The notes under the pieces: generated by a model
Seen by the model: only the letters and a program-made list of their open reading frames with translations
Told to the model about the DNA's origin: nothing
Databases searched by the model: none
Source: an uncultured Eubacteriales bacterium
GTDB lineage: Bacteria; Bacillota; Clostridia; Oscillospirales; Acutalibacteraceae
Reading direction: 5' to 3'
NCBI GenBank assembly: GCA_934525065.1
Contig: CAKSYX010000003.1
Location: 1 to 64,000 of the forward strand
DNA length: 64,000 bases
Translations under genes and position numbers: made by a program
Shown: one piece after another, positions 17,214-25,438 of the stretch
How positions within the stretch are numbered: position 1 is the stretch's first letter
Layout of the letters: every line of letters starts with the position of its first letter

Positions 17214-18554
17214 TTACTTGCTGCCCTCTGCCATTCTCTTTTTAAAGCTCTTTGCAGCAAAAATAGCCGGGATAACGGTCAAAAGAATTACAACTGCGCC
17301 GACAAAGAAGATGTTGCCGTTGGGGATGTACTGGGTCTGACCGCTTGCCGCGTCAACAAAGGTTTCGCCGCTTGTTTTAACAACGGCTTCGCCGATGAGC
17401 GAACCGCCGATCATCGGGATAAGCACGAAGAAGAGAATCCAGATTCCTTCAAACTGACCCTTGCTGTCCTTAGGATAAAGCTGCTTTGTCCAGACCTTTG
17501 TGACCTGAAGAATCGCAACATAGCCGACACCGACGAGGAAGATTCCGAGCCAGATACGAAGGTTGAAAAGGCTTTCGGTGTTAACGTCTGCGGCCTTAAT
17601 GGGTGCAATGACGAGAAGACCGAGAACGTTGATAACGATTGCAAAGAAGGTGATCGGAATGTTCTTGTTCCTGTTGATGAGAATGGAGATGGGAATCGCG
17701 GTCAGCATTGCAAGAACAAGGGGAACAGCCTCAATAATGCCCATCTGGTCGGCGGTGTAGCCGAGGTAATGGATTATGTAGTTGCCCATGTATGCAAAGT
17801 ATACGTTGAAGCCGATGAAGAACACCGAAACCATAACGTTGACCCAAACAAGCTCCTTGAGCTTGAAGAATTCCTTGAAGTTGAACACGCTGAAAAACTG
17901 CTTTGCAAAGGAACCTCTGACGGACGGTTCGACGTCATCACCCTTGCTCATTGTGAACATTGAAATGAAGCCGAAGGCGATGACAAAAACGCCCATGACA
18001 ACAAACAGACGCATATAGTCATCGTTTTCGCCGACAAGCAGACCTCCGACAACCGTTCCGAGAATTGTTCCGAGAACCGGCTGGGTCGCAAGAGCCGCAC
18101 CGATCTGACCGCGGTTCTTGTCTGTCATCATGTCGTTCGTCCAGGTGTTGAAGCCGGCGTCGTTGCCCATTGAACCGAAGAAGCTCATCACGGTGTCTGC
18201 CGCAACAACGGCAACGGCGGCGAGGAGATAATGGGTCTTGCTGATGAATTCGGTCAGGCCGAACGCAATTGTAAAAACGCCCCAAAGGATGTATCCGAGG
18301 GAAATGAAGATGCGGCGCTTTCCGAGCCTGTCGGCCCAGGTTCCGAAGAAGAATGTTGCGAAGGTCGTTGCCGCCGCGCTGCAGATGAGCATACCCGTGA
18401 TGATTGACGGGTCTTTGCCGATCTTTGCGTAAACAAACGTGTTGAACCACTGGTTTTCCATGTTCCAGCAGATTTGGCCTGCAAGGCCGAGACCCCAGAT
18501 TAGCAGCCACATTTTGAAGCCGGAGGTCTTTTTTTGAAGCTTTGTTTCTGCCAT
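17214..18554 (-). CDS. MFS transporter in the glycerol-3-phosphate operon
   Basis: A 446-residue major-facilitator protein with about 12 membrane helices. ATG 18554 has AAAGGAG upstream. The loop between helices 2 and 3 is the MFS signature FGTWADRLGKRRIFISLG. It follows the DUF1667 gene by about 70 bases and ends at the operon terminator, so it probably moves a substrate of that pathway (glycerol, glycerol-3-phosphate or a polyol glycoside). No glpF or UgpBACE-like gene is visible nearby. It shows no close similarity by eye to the GlpT signature, so the substrate is inferred from context only. Confidence 0.8.
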   Translation of the reverse strand: MAETKLQKKTSGFKMWLLIWGLGLAGQICWNMENQWFNTFVYAKIGKDPSIITGMLICSAAATTFATFFFGTWADRLGKRRIFISLGYILWGVFTIAFGLTEFISKTHYLLAAVAVVAADTVMSFFGSMGNDAGFNTWTNDMMTDKNRGQIGAALATQPVLGTILGTVVGGLLVGENDDYMRLFVVMGVFVIAFGFISMFTMSKGDDVEPSVRGSFAKQFFSVFNFKEFFKLKELVWVNVMVSVFFIGFNVYFAYMGNYIIHYLGYTADQMGIIEAVPLVLAMLTAIPISILINRNKNIPITFFAIVINVLGLLVIAPIKAADVNTESLFNLRIWLGIFLVGVGYVAILQVTKVWTKQLYPKDSKGQFEGIWILFFVLIPMIGGSLIGEAVVKTSGETFVDAASGQTQYIPNGNIFFVGAVVILLTVIPAIFAAKSFKKRMAEGSK

Positions 18555-18625
18555 AGTATTTTCTCCTTTGTGTAACAAACCGACAGAAGCTGCCGGGTTA
18601 GGCTCAAACACGGCAGCCGGTTGTT

Positions 18626-18985
18626 TTATGACTCATTCGTTGCAACAATGTCAGCACCCGTGTCGCAGACATTGCTGATGAGCACATCGCCGATTTTGAC
18701 CGGAGCGTCAACAACTTCGTTATTGATGGCCTTCATGCAGTCAAACATCATTCCCTTGGGAATGGGTGCGCTCGTTTTGACGGGAACCACGGGGTGATTT
18801 CCGCCGTTGACCTTCATCGTTGAGGTCAGCATACGAACGGGATTTGTGCATTCGTCTCTTGCGTATTTATCGCCGCGCTTGCAGGTGTTGCCGGTGACGG
18901 AAATGACTTCTTTTCCGTCCTCTGAAAGCTCAACGGAAAGCGAGCAGCCTATAGGGCATGAAACGCAAACAAGTTCTCTTTTCAT
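18626..18985 (-). CDS. DUF1667 iron-sulfur-type protein of the Glp complex
   Basis: A 119-residue protein with CVSCPIGCSL (Cys7, Cys10, Cys14) and a second cysteine set TGNTCKRGDKYARDEC, the layout of DUF1667. In Firmicutes this small protein regularly follows the two flavoproteins of the anaerobic glycerol-3-phosphate dehydrogenase and probably carries an electron-transfer centre comparable to GlpC. ATG 18985 is chosen (GGAGG 10 bases upstream) over a GTG at 18994 that would sit on the ribosome site. It lies 5 bases beyond the stop of the GlpB-like gene. Confidence 0.85.
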   Translation of the reverse strand: MKRELVCVSCPIGCSLSVELSEDGKEVISVTGNTCKRGDKYARDECTNPVRMLTSTMKVNGGNHPVVPVKTSAPIPKGMMFDCMKAINNEVVDAPVKIGDVLISNVCDTGADIVATNES

Positions 18986-18990
18986 CTTTC

Positions 18991-20247
18991 TCACACCTCC
19001 GCGGAAACAACAAGTTCTTTTTTGTCAAGAGCGTGGATGTCCCCGGCCTTGACAACAACATATTCCATTTCGCCCGGGCAAAGCTTGGGCTTTTTCTTTG
19101 AGTAAATGACCTTATCGCCGCTCTTGACGGTGATTTTTGCGTTGCGATAGACGTCGCGAACTCTGAAATAAAGCTTGACGTCGCTCTCCGTGTCAAGATT
19201 GATGTTCTGCGGAACAACGTAGCGGACACCGTTGCCGGGCTTGGTTTCGGCGTATTTATAGGAGCGTCTGCGGTTCTTTGAAAGGATGTACTTAGCCGCA
19301 CCCTCGCCGGCAAGCTGGCTTTCAAGCGTAACGTAGTCAACAAGGTCGTGAACCTGAAGAACGTTGCCGCAGGCAAAAATTCCGGCTCTGGTCGTCTGGC
19401 GGTTTTCGTCAACAACGGCGCCGTTGGTCACGGGGTCGATAACGATTCCGGCCATTCTTGTCAGCTCGTTTTCCGGAATAAGGCCGACGGAAAGCAAAAG
19501 AGTATCGCATTCAACGAACTGCTCCGTTCCGGGGATGGGATTGCGGTTTTCGTCAACGTTCGCAATCGTAACGCCCTCAAGGCGTTCAATTCCGTGGGTC
19601 TTGATGACTGTGCAGGAAAGCTTGAGGGGAATATTCATGTCCTCAAGGCACTGAACGATGTTCCTTGTCAGGCCGCCCGAATACGGCATGAGCTCACAAA
19701 CCATTTCAACCTTTGCGCCCTCAAGGGTCATTCTTCTCGCCATGATAAGACCGATGTCGCCCGAGCCGAGAATAACGATCCTTTTGCCGGGCATATATCC
19801 GTCGATGTTGACATATTTCTGCGCCGTGCCTGCGGTCATGATTCCCGAAGCGCGGGAACCGGGAATGTCAAGTGCGCCTCTGGGTCTTTCGCGGCAGCCC
19901 ATTGCAAGGACAATCGCGGTTGCGGCAATTTCAATAAGGCCGTCCGTGTTGTTGGTTGCAACAACAACGTTTCCGGTTCTGATTTCCGTAACCATTGTGT
20001 CAACCTTGACGTCGATGTCGGTCTCCCTGACCTTTTCGATGAAGCGGGCGGCGTATTCCGGGCCTGAAAGCTCTTCGCCAAAGTAATGCAGACCGAAGCC
20101 CGTATGTATGCACTGTTCAAGAATTCCGCCGAGCGTTTCCGCTCTTTCAAGTATGATTATTTTTTTGACACCGCATTCCTTTGCCTTGAGCGCGGCTGCC
20201 ATTCCGGCGGGGCCTCCGCCGATTACAACGAGATCGTATTTAAGCAT
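18991..20247 (-). CDS. FAD/NAD-dependent oxidoreductase, GlpB-like subunit
   Basis: A 418-residue two-dinucleotide-fold flavoprotein: FAD motif DLVVIGGGPAGMAAALKAKE at the N-terminus, NAD motif GKRIVILGSGDIGLIMARRM in the middle, and a second FAD contact GIFACGNVLQVHDLVDYV. The C-terminal 80 residues form an extra beta-rich domain (YFRVRDVYRNAKITVKSGD). The position between GlpA and DUF1667 marks it as the electron-transfer subunit of anaerobic glycerol-3-phosphate oxidation. ATG 20247 follows GAGGTG by 6 bases; a GTG at 20256 is less likely. It starts 10 bases after the GlpA stop. Confidence 0.85.
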   Translation of the reverse strand: MLKYDLVVIGGGPAGMAAALKAKECGVKKIIILERAETLGGILEQCIHTGFGLHYFGEELSGPEYAARFIEKVRETDIDVKVDTMVTEIRTGNVVVATNNTDGLIEIAATAIVLAMGCRERPRGALDIPGSRASGIMTAGTAQKYVNIDGYMPGKRIVILGSGDIGLIMARRMTLEGAKVEMVCELMPYSGGLTRNIVQCLEDMNIPLKLSCTVIKTHGIERLEGVTIANVDENRNPIPGTEQFVECDTLLLSVGLIPENELTRMAGIVIDPVTNGAVVDENRQTTRAGIFACGNVLQVHDLVDYVTLESQLAGEGAAKYILSKNRRRSYKYAETKPGNGVRYVVPQNINLDTESDVKLYFRVRDVYRNAKITVKSGDKVIYSKKKPKLCPGEMEYVVVKAGDIHALDKKELVVSAEV

Positions 20248-20257
20248 TATCTTCACC

Positions 20258-21703
20258 TCACTTCGTCTTTCCGAAAAGTATTTTTGAGCCGTTTCCGTGC
20301 TTCGTAATCTGGTTCATCGGAACGCCGAGCTCGCGTGAAAGGATTTCAACAACCTTTGAGCCGCAGAAGCCCGACTGACATCTGCCCATGCCGGCTCTTG
20401 TTCTTCTTTTTACGCCGTCAACGTCCCTTGCTCCGCAGGGAGCTTTGATTGCGTCAACGATTTCGCCCTCGGTGATTCCCTCGCAGCGGCAGATGATTCT
20501 TCCGTAGCGCGGATCTTTTTCAATGAGGGCGCGTCTTTCCTCGTCTGAAAGCTCGTTCACTCTGATGGGTGCGGGTCTTGTTGAAACAAAGTTTTCCTTG
20601 CGCTCATACTGCGGCGCAAGGTCTCGGAAGATTTTTCCTACATATCTTGCAATTGCCGGGGCGGCGGTAAGGCCCGGGGATTCAATTCCGGCAACGTTGA
20701 TGAACTTTTCGTTGGCGGAGCTCTTTCCGATCACAAAGTCGTCGTTTTCTCCGTCGATATGGGCGCGAAGTCCCGCAAAGGAGGTGATGGCGTTCCTTGT
20801 TGTCAGCGTGGGGATAACCTCGCGGACGGCACGTTTGACCTCGTTGAGGCCTTCAATGGTCGTGTCAACGTCAAGCTTGCTGTCGAAGTCGAGGTCAATT
20901 GCAGTAGGTCCCATGAGAACGTTTCCGTGCGCGGTCGGGGTAACAAGAATACCCTTGCCCATTTTTGAAGGACAGTGGAAAAGAACATGGTTGACCATTT
21001 TTCCCTCTGTTTTGTCAAGCAGGTAATATTCGCCCTTTCTGGGAATGATTTTGAATGAGGTGTCGCCGATCATGTTGGCAATTTTATCTGCAAAAACGCC
21101 TGCACAGTTGATGACGTATTTTGCCTTGATTACGCCGGTTGCAGTTGTGATGAAAAACAGGTCGTCCTTGAACTCGATGTCAAAAACGCCGCTGTTGCGC
21201 TTAACTCTTGCGCCGTTGATTACCGCGTTTTCGGTTGCGGCAATTGCAAGCTCATAGGGACTGACGATTCCGGCTGTGGGAGCCCAAAGAGCACCGATAG
21301 CCTTATCGCTGATATACGGCTCCATTTCGCGAAGCTTTTCCTGACTGATGATTTCCATGTTGGGAACGCCGTTGTCAAAGCCCCTTTCAAAAAGAGCCTC
21401 AAGAGTCGTCATGTCCGCCCAGGAATACGCAACAACAAGAGAACCGATATTTTTATAGGGAACCGAAAGCTTGTTGCAGTAGTATGCCATGAGCGATGCG
21501 CCCTGAACGTTGAGCTTCGCCTTGAGCGAGCCGGTTTTTGCGTCAAAGCCGGCGTGAACGATGGCGCTGTTCGCTTTTGAGGTACCCATCGAAACATCGC
21601 TGAATTTTTCAAGCATAACTATTTTCAGGTCAAGCTTTGAAAGCTCTCTTGTAATCAGTGCTCCGCAGACGCCTGCGCCGATTACGGCAACGTCAAATTG
21701 CAT
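20258..21703 (-). CDS. glpA: Glycerol-3-phosphate dehydrogenase, GlpA-like with BFD iron-sulfur domain
   Basis: A 481-residue flavoprotein expected to oxidise sn-glycerol-3-phosphate to DHAP. The DAO fold occupies residues 1-370 (FAD motif DVAVIGAGVCGALITRELSK, then GTSKANSAIVHAGFDA and GIESPGLTAAPAIARYVGK). A C-terminal [2Fe-2S] BFD-like domain has cysteines in ICRCEGITEGEI and GMGRCQSGFCG. This is the standard clostridial GlpA form. It is the first gene of a four-gene operon (GlpA, GlpB-like, DUF1667, MFS) with a strong promoter at 21778-21806 and a hairpin in the leader. The BFD-type cysteines suggest electrons pass to the partner flavoprotein. Confidence 0.87.
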   Translation of the reverse strand: MQFDVAVIGAGVCGALITRELSKLDLKIVMLEKFSDVSMGTSKANSAIVHAGFDAKTGSLKAKLNVQGASLMAYYCNKLSVPYKNIGSLVVAYSWADMTTLEALFERGFDNGVPNMEIISQEKLREMEPYISDKAIGALWAPTAGIVSPYELAIAATENAVINGARVKRNSGVFDIEFKDDLFFITTATGVIKAKYVINCAGVFADKIANMIGDTSFKIIPRKGEYYLLDKTEGKMVNHVLFHCPSKMGKGILVTPTAHGNVLMGPTAIDLDFDSKLDVDTTIEGLNEVKRAVREVIPTLTTRNAITSFAGLRAHIDGENDDFVIGKSSANEKFINVAGIESPGLTAAPAIARYVGKIFRDLAPQYERKENFVSTRPAPIRVNELSDEERRALIEKDPRYGRIICRCEGITEGEIVDAIKAPCGARDVDGVKRRTRAGMGRCQSGFCGSKVVEILSRELGVPMNQITKHGNGSKILFGKTK

Positions 21704-21733
21704 AAGATCACCTTTCCTTTCAGAATTTATTAA

Positions 21734-21761
21734 GGGACTGCTGCATTGGCTGCGCAGTCCC
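21734..21761 (-). promoter_or_regulatory. Leader hairpin upstream of glpA
   Basis: GGGACTGC (21734-21741) and GCAGTCCC (21754-21761) form a perfect 8-bp stem in the 5' leader, about 20 bases before the ribosome site. There is no U-tract, so it is more likely an RNA stabiliser or regulator target than a terminator. Confidence 0.45.
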
Positions 21762-21777
21762 GATTTGCATCAATTAG

Positions 21778-21806
21778 ATAATACCACTGATATTTTGAAT
21801 AGTCAA
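21778..21806 (-). promoter_or_regulatory. Promoter of the glpA operon
   Basis: Minus-strand TTGACT (21801-21806), 17-base spacer, TATTAT (21778-21783), about 70 bases before the glpA ATG. Confidence 0.7.
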
Positions 21807-21950
21807 CAAAAAAAGTGCCTGTGTATATCCGGATTTTGTAAAAATTCTTCCCCAAACGTCCTTTTTCCGATTAAGGTATTTTGAAAAACAGGTTGAAACA
21901 AGTGAACAAAAACAAAAGGGCCGTTTGTTTAAAACTGGCAGTTTTGTCAA

Positions 21951-21980
21951 TTGAAAGAAGACTCAAAAATCTGCTATACT
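21951..21980 (+). promoter_or_regulatory. Promoter of the EamA transporter gene
   Basis: TTGAAA (21951-21956), 18-base spacer, TATACT (21975-21980). The intergenic stretch 21704-22018 holds only this and the divergent glpA promoter region. Confidence 0.65.
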
Positions 21981-22018
21981 TTTTATAATATAACTATGTA
22001 TTTTGGAAGTTGAAAACG

Positions 22019-22939
22019 ATGAAAGAAAAAAGAAAAAGCAACCTCGTCGGAAGTCTCCTGCTGACCCTGTGCGCCGTAATCTGGGGCAGCTCTTTTGTCT
22101 CTCAGTCCACCGGCGCGCAGTATGTAGGCCCGTTCACCTTTATGGCTTTGCGCTCGTTCCTCGGCTCACTCACGCTTTTGCCGGTGATAATTGCAAAGGA
22201 CCTTGTGATGAAAAAGAAGGGAACTTATGTCGGTCTTAAAACAAAGGAGGAAAAGCGCTTTTTCGTCAAGGGTGCGCTTGCCTGCGGCGTTGCGCTCTGC
22301 ATTGCCTCCTGCCTTCAGCAGATAGGAATTGACAAAGGCACTTCTTCGGGCAAGGCAGGCTTCATCACTGCCTTCTATATTCTCCTTGTCCCGATTTTCA
22401 GCCTTGTTCTCAGGAAAAAGGTCAGGCCGATAATCTGGCCGTGTGCGGCAGTGTCGCTTCTGGGGCTTTACCTGCTTTGTGTAACGGACAACAGCATCGC
22501 TTCGTCCGATATATATGTTGTTGCCTGCGCCGTGTTTTTCGCCGTTCAGATTCTGGTTGTTGACCGCGTTTCGCCGAAGGTTGACGGAATTAAGCTTTCC
22601 TGCTGCCAGTTTTTCATTGTCGGCGTGCTTGCGGCGGTTCCTATGTTTATTTTTGAGGATGTCTCCTTTGAATATATCATGGCTGCTGCACCGTCAATTG
22701 CATATTCCGGAATCATGTCAAGCGGAATCGCCTATACTCTTCAGATTCTCGGTCAGCAGCGCACCGAGCCTACTGTGGCTTCGATGCTCATGAGCCTTGA
22801 GTCGGTTTTTGCGCTGCTTTCCGGAATGCTCTTGCTGCATGAGATTCCCTCCGGCAGGGAGGTCGCAGGCTGCTGTTTGATGTTCGCCGCGATCGTTGCC
22901 GCCCAGCTTCCGCTCGGAAAAAAGGAAAGGACTGCCTGA
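22019..22939 (+). CDS. DMT-superfamily transporter, EamA family
   Basis: A 306-residue membrane protein made of two EamA repeats, about ten helices. The first repeat carries WGSSFVSQSTGAQYVGPFTF, followed by the FITAFYILLVPIFSLVL segment; the second ends in EPTVASMLMSLESVFALLSG and HEIPSGREVAGCCLMFAAIV. Such proteins export amino acids or metabolites; the substrate is unknown. ATG 22019 is chosen (GGAAG nine bases upstream) over a TTG at 22010. It is a single-gene unit with its own promoter and terminator, divergent from the glpA operon. Confidence 0.85.
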   Translation: MKEKRKSNLVGSLLLTLCAVIWGSSFVSQSTGAQYVGPFTFMALRSFLGSLTLLPVIIAKDLVMKKKGTYVGLKTKEEKRFFVKGALACGVALCIASCLQQIGIDKGTSSGKAGFITAFYILLVPIFSLVLRKKVRPIIWPCAAVSLLGLYLLCVTDNSIASSDIYVVACAVFFAVQILVVDRVSPKVDGIKLSCCQFFIVGVLAAVPMFIFEDVSFEYIMAAAPSIAYSGIMSSGIAYTLQILGQQRTEPTVASMLMSLESVFALLSGMLLLHEIPSGREVAGCCLMFAAIVAAQLPLGKKERTA

Positions 22940-22975
22940 CACCACCCGAATTGAACACTCTTTTTGAAGCATAAA

Positions 22976-23010
22976 AAACCGGACAGCCGCAAATTGTGAC
23001 TGTCCGGTTT
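22976..23010. terminator. Terminator shared by EamA and malic enzyme genes
   Basis: AAACCGGACAG (22976-22986) pairs with CTGTCCGGTTT (23000-23010), with T-rich or A-rich flanks on both sides. It lies between convergent genes. Confidence 0.85.
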
Positions 23011-23041
23011 AATTTTAACGCTTTGAATCCGAAATCGTTTT

Positions 23042-24214
23042 TCAGATTCTTGCAACACCGCTGTCTCTTGCAGCCTGTGCAACTGCCTTTGCAACGGCAT
23101 CCTTAACTCTGGGATCGAAAGCGGCGGGGATGATGTAGTCTGCGTTCAGCTCTTCGTCGCTTACAAGACCTGCAAGTGCATAAGCTGCGGCAACCTTCAT
23201 CTTGTCGTTGATGTCGCTTGCGCGAACGTCAAGAGCACCGCGGAAGATTCCCGGGAAAGCGAGAACGTTGTTGACCTGATTCGGGAAGTCACTTCTGCCG
23301 GTTGAAACAACGGCAGCTCCGCCGGCCTTTGCTTCGTCCGGAAAAATTTCCGGAGTCGGATTTGCGCAGGCAAAGATTATGGGATCCTTAGCCATGGTCT
23401 GAACCATTTCCTTGGTGAGGGTTCCGGGAGCGGAAACACCGATGAATACGTCTGCGCCCTTGATGACCTCGGCAAGAGTTCCCTTTTCGCAGTTCTGATT
23501 GGTGATTTCAGCCATTTCCTGCTTGATCGGGTTGAGGTTTTCGCGTCCCTTATAGATAGCTCCGGTGCGGTCGGTCATGATAACGTTCTTGAGACCCATG
23601 CTCATGAGGAGCTTGATAATTGCGATACCCGCTGCGCCTGCGCCGCTGGTAACGATCTTAACGTCTTCAATCTTCTTTCCGACGAGCTTGAGAGCGTTGA
23701 TGAGACCTGCAAGGGTGATGATTGCCGTTCCGTGCTGGTCGTCGTGGAAGATGGGGATATCACAGCATTCCTTGAGCTTCTTTTCAATTTCAAAGCATCT
23801 CGGAGCACTGATGTCCTCAAGGTTTACGCCGCCGAATGAACCGGCAAGCAAAGCAACGGTCTTGACGATTTCGTCAACGTCCTTTGAACGGACACAGAGG
23901 GGAATTGCGTCAACGCCGCCGAAAGCCTTGAAAAGGACGCATTTGCCTTCCATAACAGGCATACCTGCTTCGGGGCCGATGTCGCCGAGGCCGAGGACTG
24001 CCGTTCCGTCGGTAACAACGGCAACGGTGTTCCAGCGTCTTGTGAGCTCATAGGACTTGTTGATGTCCTTCTGAATTTCAAGGCAGGGCTGGGCAACGCC
24101 GGGAGTATATGCAAGAGAAAGAGCTTCCTTGCTGTCTACGGCAGCTCTGGGGGTAACTTCAAGTTTACCCTTCCACTCGTAGTGGAGTCTGAGGGATTCC
24201 TTTGCGTAATCCAT
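23042..24214 (-). CDS. Malic enzyme (decarboxylating malate dehydrogenase)
   Basis: A 390-residue short-type malic enzyme converting malate to pyruvate, CO2 and NAD(P)H. Signatures: AYTPGVAQPCLEI, TDGTAVLGLGDIGPEAGMPVMEGK, the metal-binding LEDISAPRCFEIE and PIFHDDQHGTAI, nucleotide motif IVTSGAGAAGIAI, and FACANPTPEIFPDEA. It lacks the phosphotransacetylase-like extension of long bacterial forms. It starts 42 bases after the malate/lactate dehydrogenase stop and is the last gene of the glpK operon, ending at a strong terminator. Coenzyme preference cannot be read reliably. Confidence 0.92.
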   Translation of the reverse strand: MDYAKESLRLHYEWKGKLEVTPRAAVDSKEALSLAYTPGVAQPCLEIQKDINKSYELTRRWNTVAVVTDGTAVLGLGDIGPEAGMPVMEGKCVLFKAFGGVDAIPLCVRSKDVDEIVKTVALLAGSFGGVNLEDISAPRCFEIEKKLKECCDIPIFHDDQHGTAIITLAGLINALKLVGKKIEDVKIVTSGAGAAGIAIIKLLMSMGLKNVIMTDRTGAIYKGRENLNPIKQEMAEITNQNCEKGTLAEVIKGADVFIGVSAPGTLTKEMVQTMAKDPIIFACANPTPEIFPDEAKAGGAAVVSTGRSDFPNQVNNVLAFPGIFRGALDVRASDINDKMKVAAAYALAGLVSDEELNADYIIPAAFDPRVKDAVAKAVAQAARDSGVARI

Positions 24215-24256
24215 GGATATTCACTAACCTTTCAAATAATCTTTGCTTCTGCTGTC

Positions 24257-25366
24257 TTATTTCTCCCACGGGAAGGTGTAATCAAGCTTGAGATCGTCGC
24301 GAACCTTGCACATTTCAAGCTGAACGGGGCCGCTGACGGGTACGCCGCTGTCTTTTCTTTCGAGCCACACGAGATACTCTTTTTCGCCTGCGGTGTAGAT
24401 TCTTTCAGCACCGGGAGCCTTCTTTGAAGCACGGATGGAGCGGAGGATTTCGCCTGCTTTATGTCTTGTGAATTCTTCGCCGAGGAAGTGGTTGGTGTCG
24501 ATTGCAATGAAGAAGTGGCCGAGATGATAGGGAACCTTGTTGCCGTTTTCGTCTTTGCCGTCAAGTGCTTTGCCGTAGTTGTTGTCCTGAAGAACGGAGG
24601 AGAGAAGTTCAACGACCATAGCATAGCCGTAACCTTTGTATCCGCCGAGAGCTTCGCCGATTCCGCCGAGAGGAGCAAGAGCAGCTTCGCCCTTTCTGAT
24701 CTTTTTGAGGGCTACGCCTGCGTCGCCGGTTACGGGTTCGCCGTCAAGGCCGATTACGGTTCCGGGATGAACATCTTCGCCGATTCTCTCGTAATATTCG
24801 ATCTTGCCGTTCTGGGTGATTGATGTTGCGCAGTCGATAACAAAATTGAAGTCCTCGTCAGTCGGGATTCCGATGGTGAGGGGGTTGGTTCCGAACATAC
24901 CTTCAACGCCGAAGGTCGGAGCAACGGACGGACGGGCGTTGGTTCCGGTGATGCCGATGCAGCCCTGCTTTGCAGCCTGAGATGCATAGTAGCCCGCAAT
25001 ACCGTAGTGGCAGGAATTGCGCGCAACAACCATGCCCATGCCGTATTTCTTAGCCTTGTCAATTGCCATCTGCATTGACTTGTAGCCGATAACCTGACCC
25101 ATACCGTCGTGGCCGTCAACAACTGCGGTCGTTTCGGTTTCCTTAACGATTTCAAAGTTGGTTACGGGATTCTGAATGCCGTCGTTGATGCGGTCGATGT
25201 AGATCGGCTTAAAGCGGTTGCAGCCGTGAGATTCGATTCCGCGCCTGTCTGACTCAAGAAGAACGTCAACAACGATCTTTGCGTCCTCTTCGGGAACGCC
25301 GACACCGATGAAAGCGTCACGAATGAAATTTTCGGCTGTTTTCCAGTCAAGTACAACTTTACCCAT
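24257..25366 (-). CDS. Malate/L-lactate dehydrogenase family oxidoreductase
   Basis: A 369-residue Ldh_2-family NAD(P)-dependent dehydrogenase, unrelated to the classical Rossmann malate dehydrogenases. Markers are LLESDRRGIESHGCNRF near residue 50, VDGHDGMGQVIGYKSMQMAI, the catalytic block VARNSCHYGIAGYYA, GTNARPSVAPTFG, GTNPLTIGIP and GGYKGYGYAMVVELLSS. AGGAG lies 9 bases before ATG 25366. It sits between glpK and malic enzyme in one transcript, which favours malate/oxaloacetate interconversion. Members of this family also use lactate, sulfolactate or ureidoglycolate, so the substrate is inferred from context. Confidence 0.87.
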   Translation of the reverse strand: MGKVVLDWKTAENFIRDAFIGVGVPEEDAKIVVDVLLESDRRGIESHGCNRFKPIYIDRINDGIQNPVTNFEIVKETETTAVVDGHDGMGQVIGYKSMQMAIDKAKKYGMGMVVARNSCHYGIAGYYASQAAKQGCIGITGTNARPSVAPTFGVEGMFGTNPLTIGIPTDEDFNFVIDCATSITQNGKIEYYERIGEDVHPGTVIGLDGEPVTGDAGVALKKIRKGEAALAPLGGIGEALGGYKGYGYAMVVELLSSVLQDNNYGKALDGKDENGNKVPYHLGHFFIAIDTNHFLGEEFTRHKAGEILRSIRASKKAPGAERIYTAGEKEYLVWLERKDSGVPVSGPVQLEMCKVRDDLKLDYTFPWEK

Positions 25367-25438
25367 GAATTATCACTCCTGTAATTTATTTGTAGATTTA
25401 TGTGAAAGGATAAAAACTATCCTTATCAGCCGTTTTGA

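Noticed and set aside
17160..17963. 267-codon plus-strand frame opposite the MFS gene
   Set aside because: Antisense shadow; highly charged low-complexity translation and no ribosome site.
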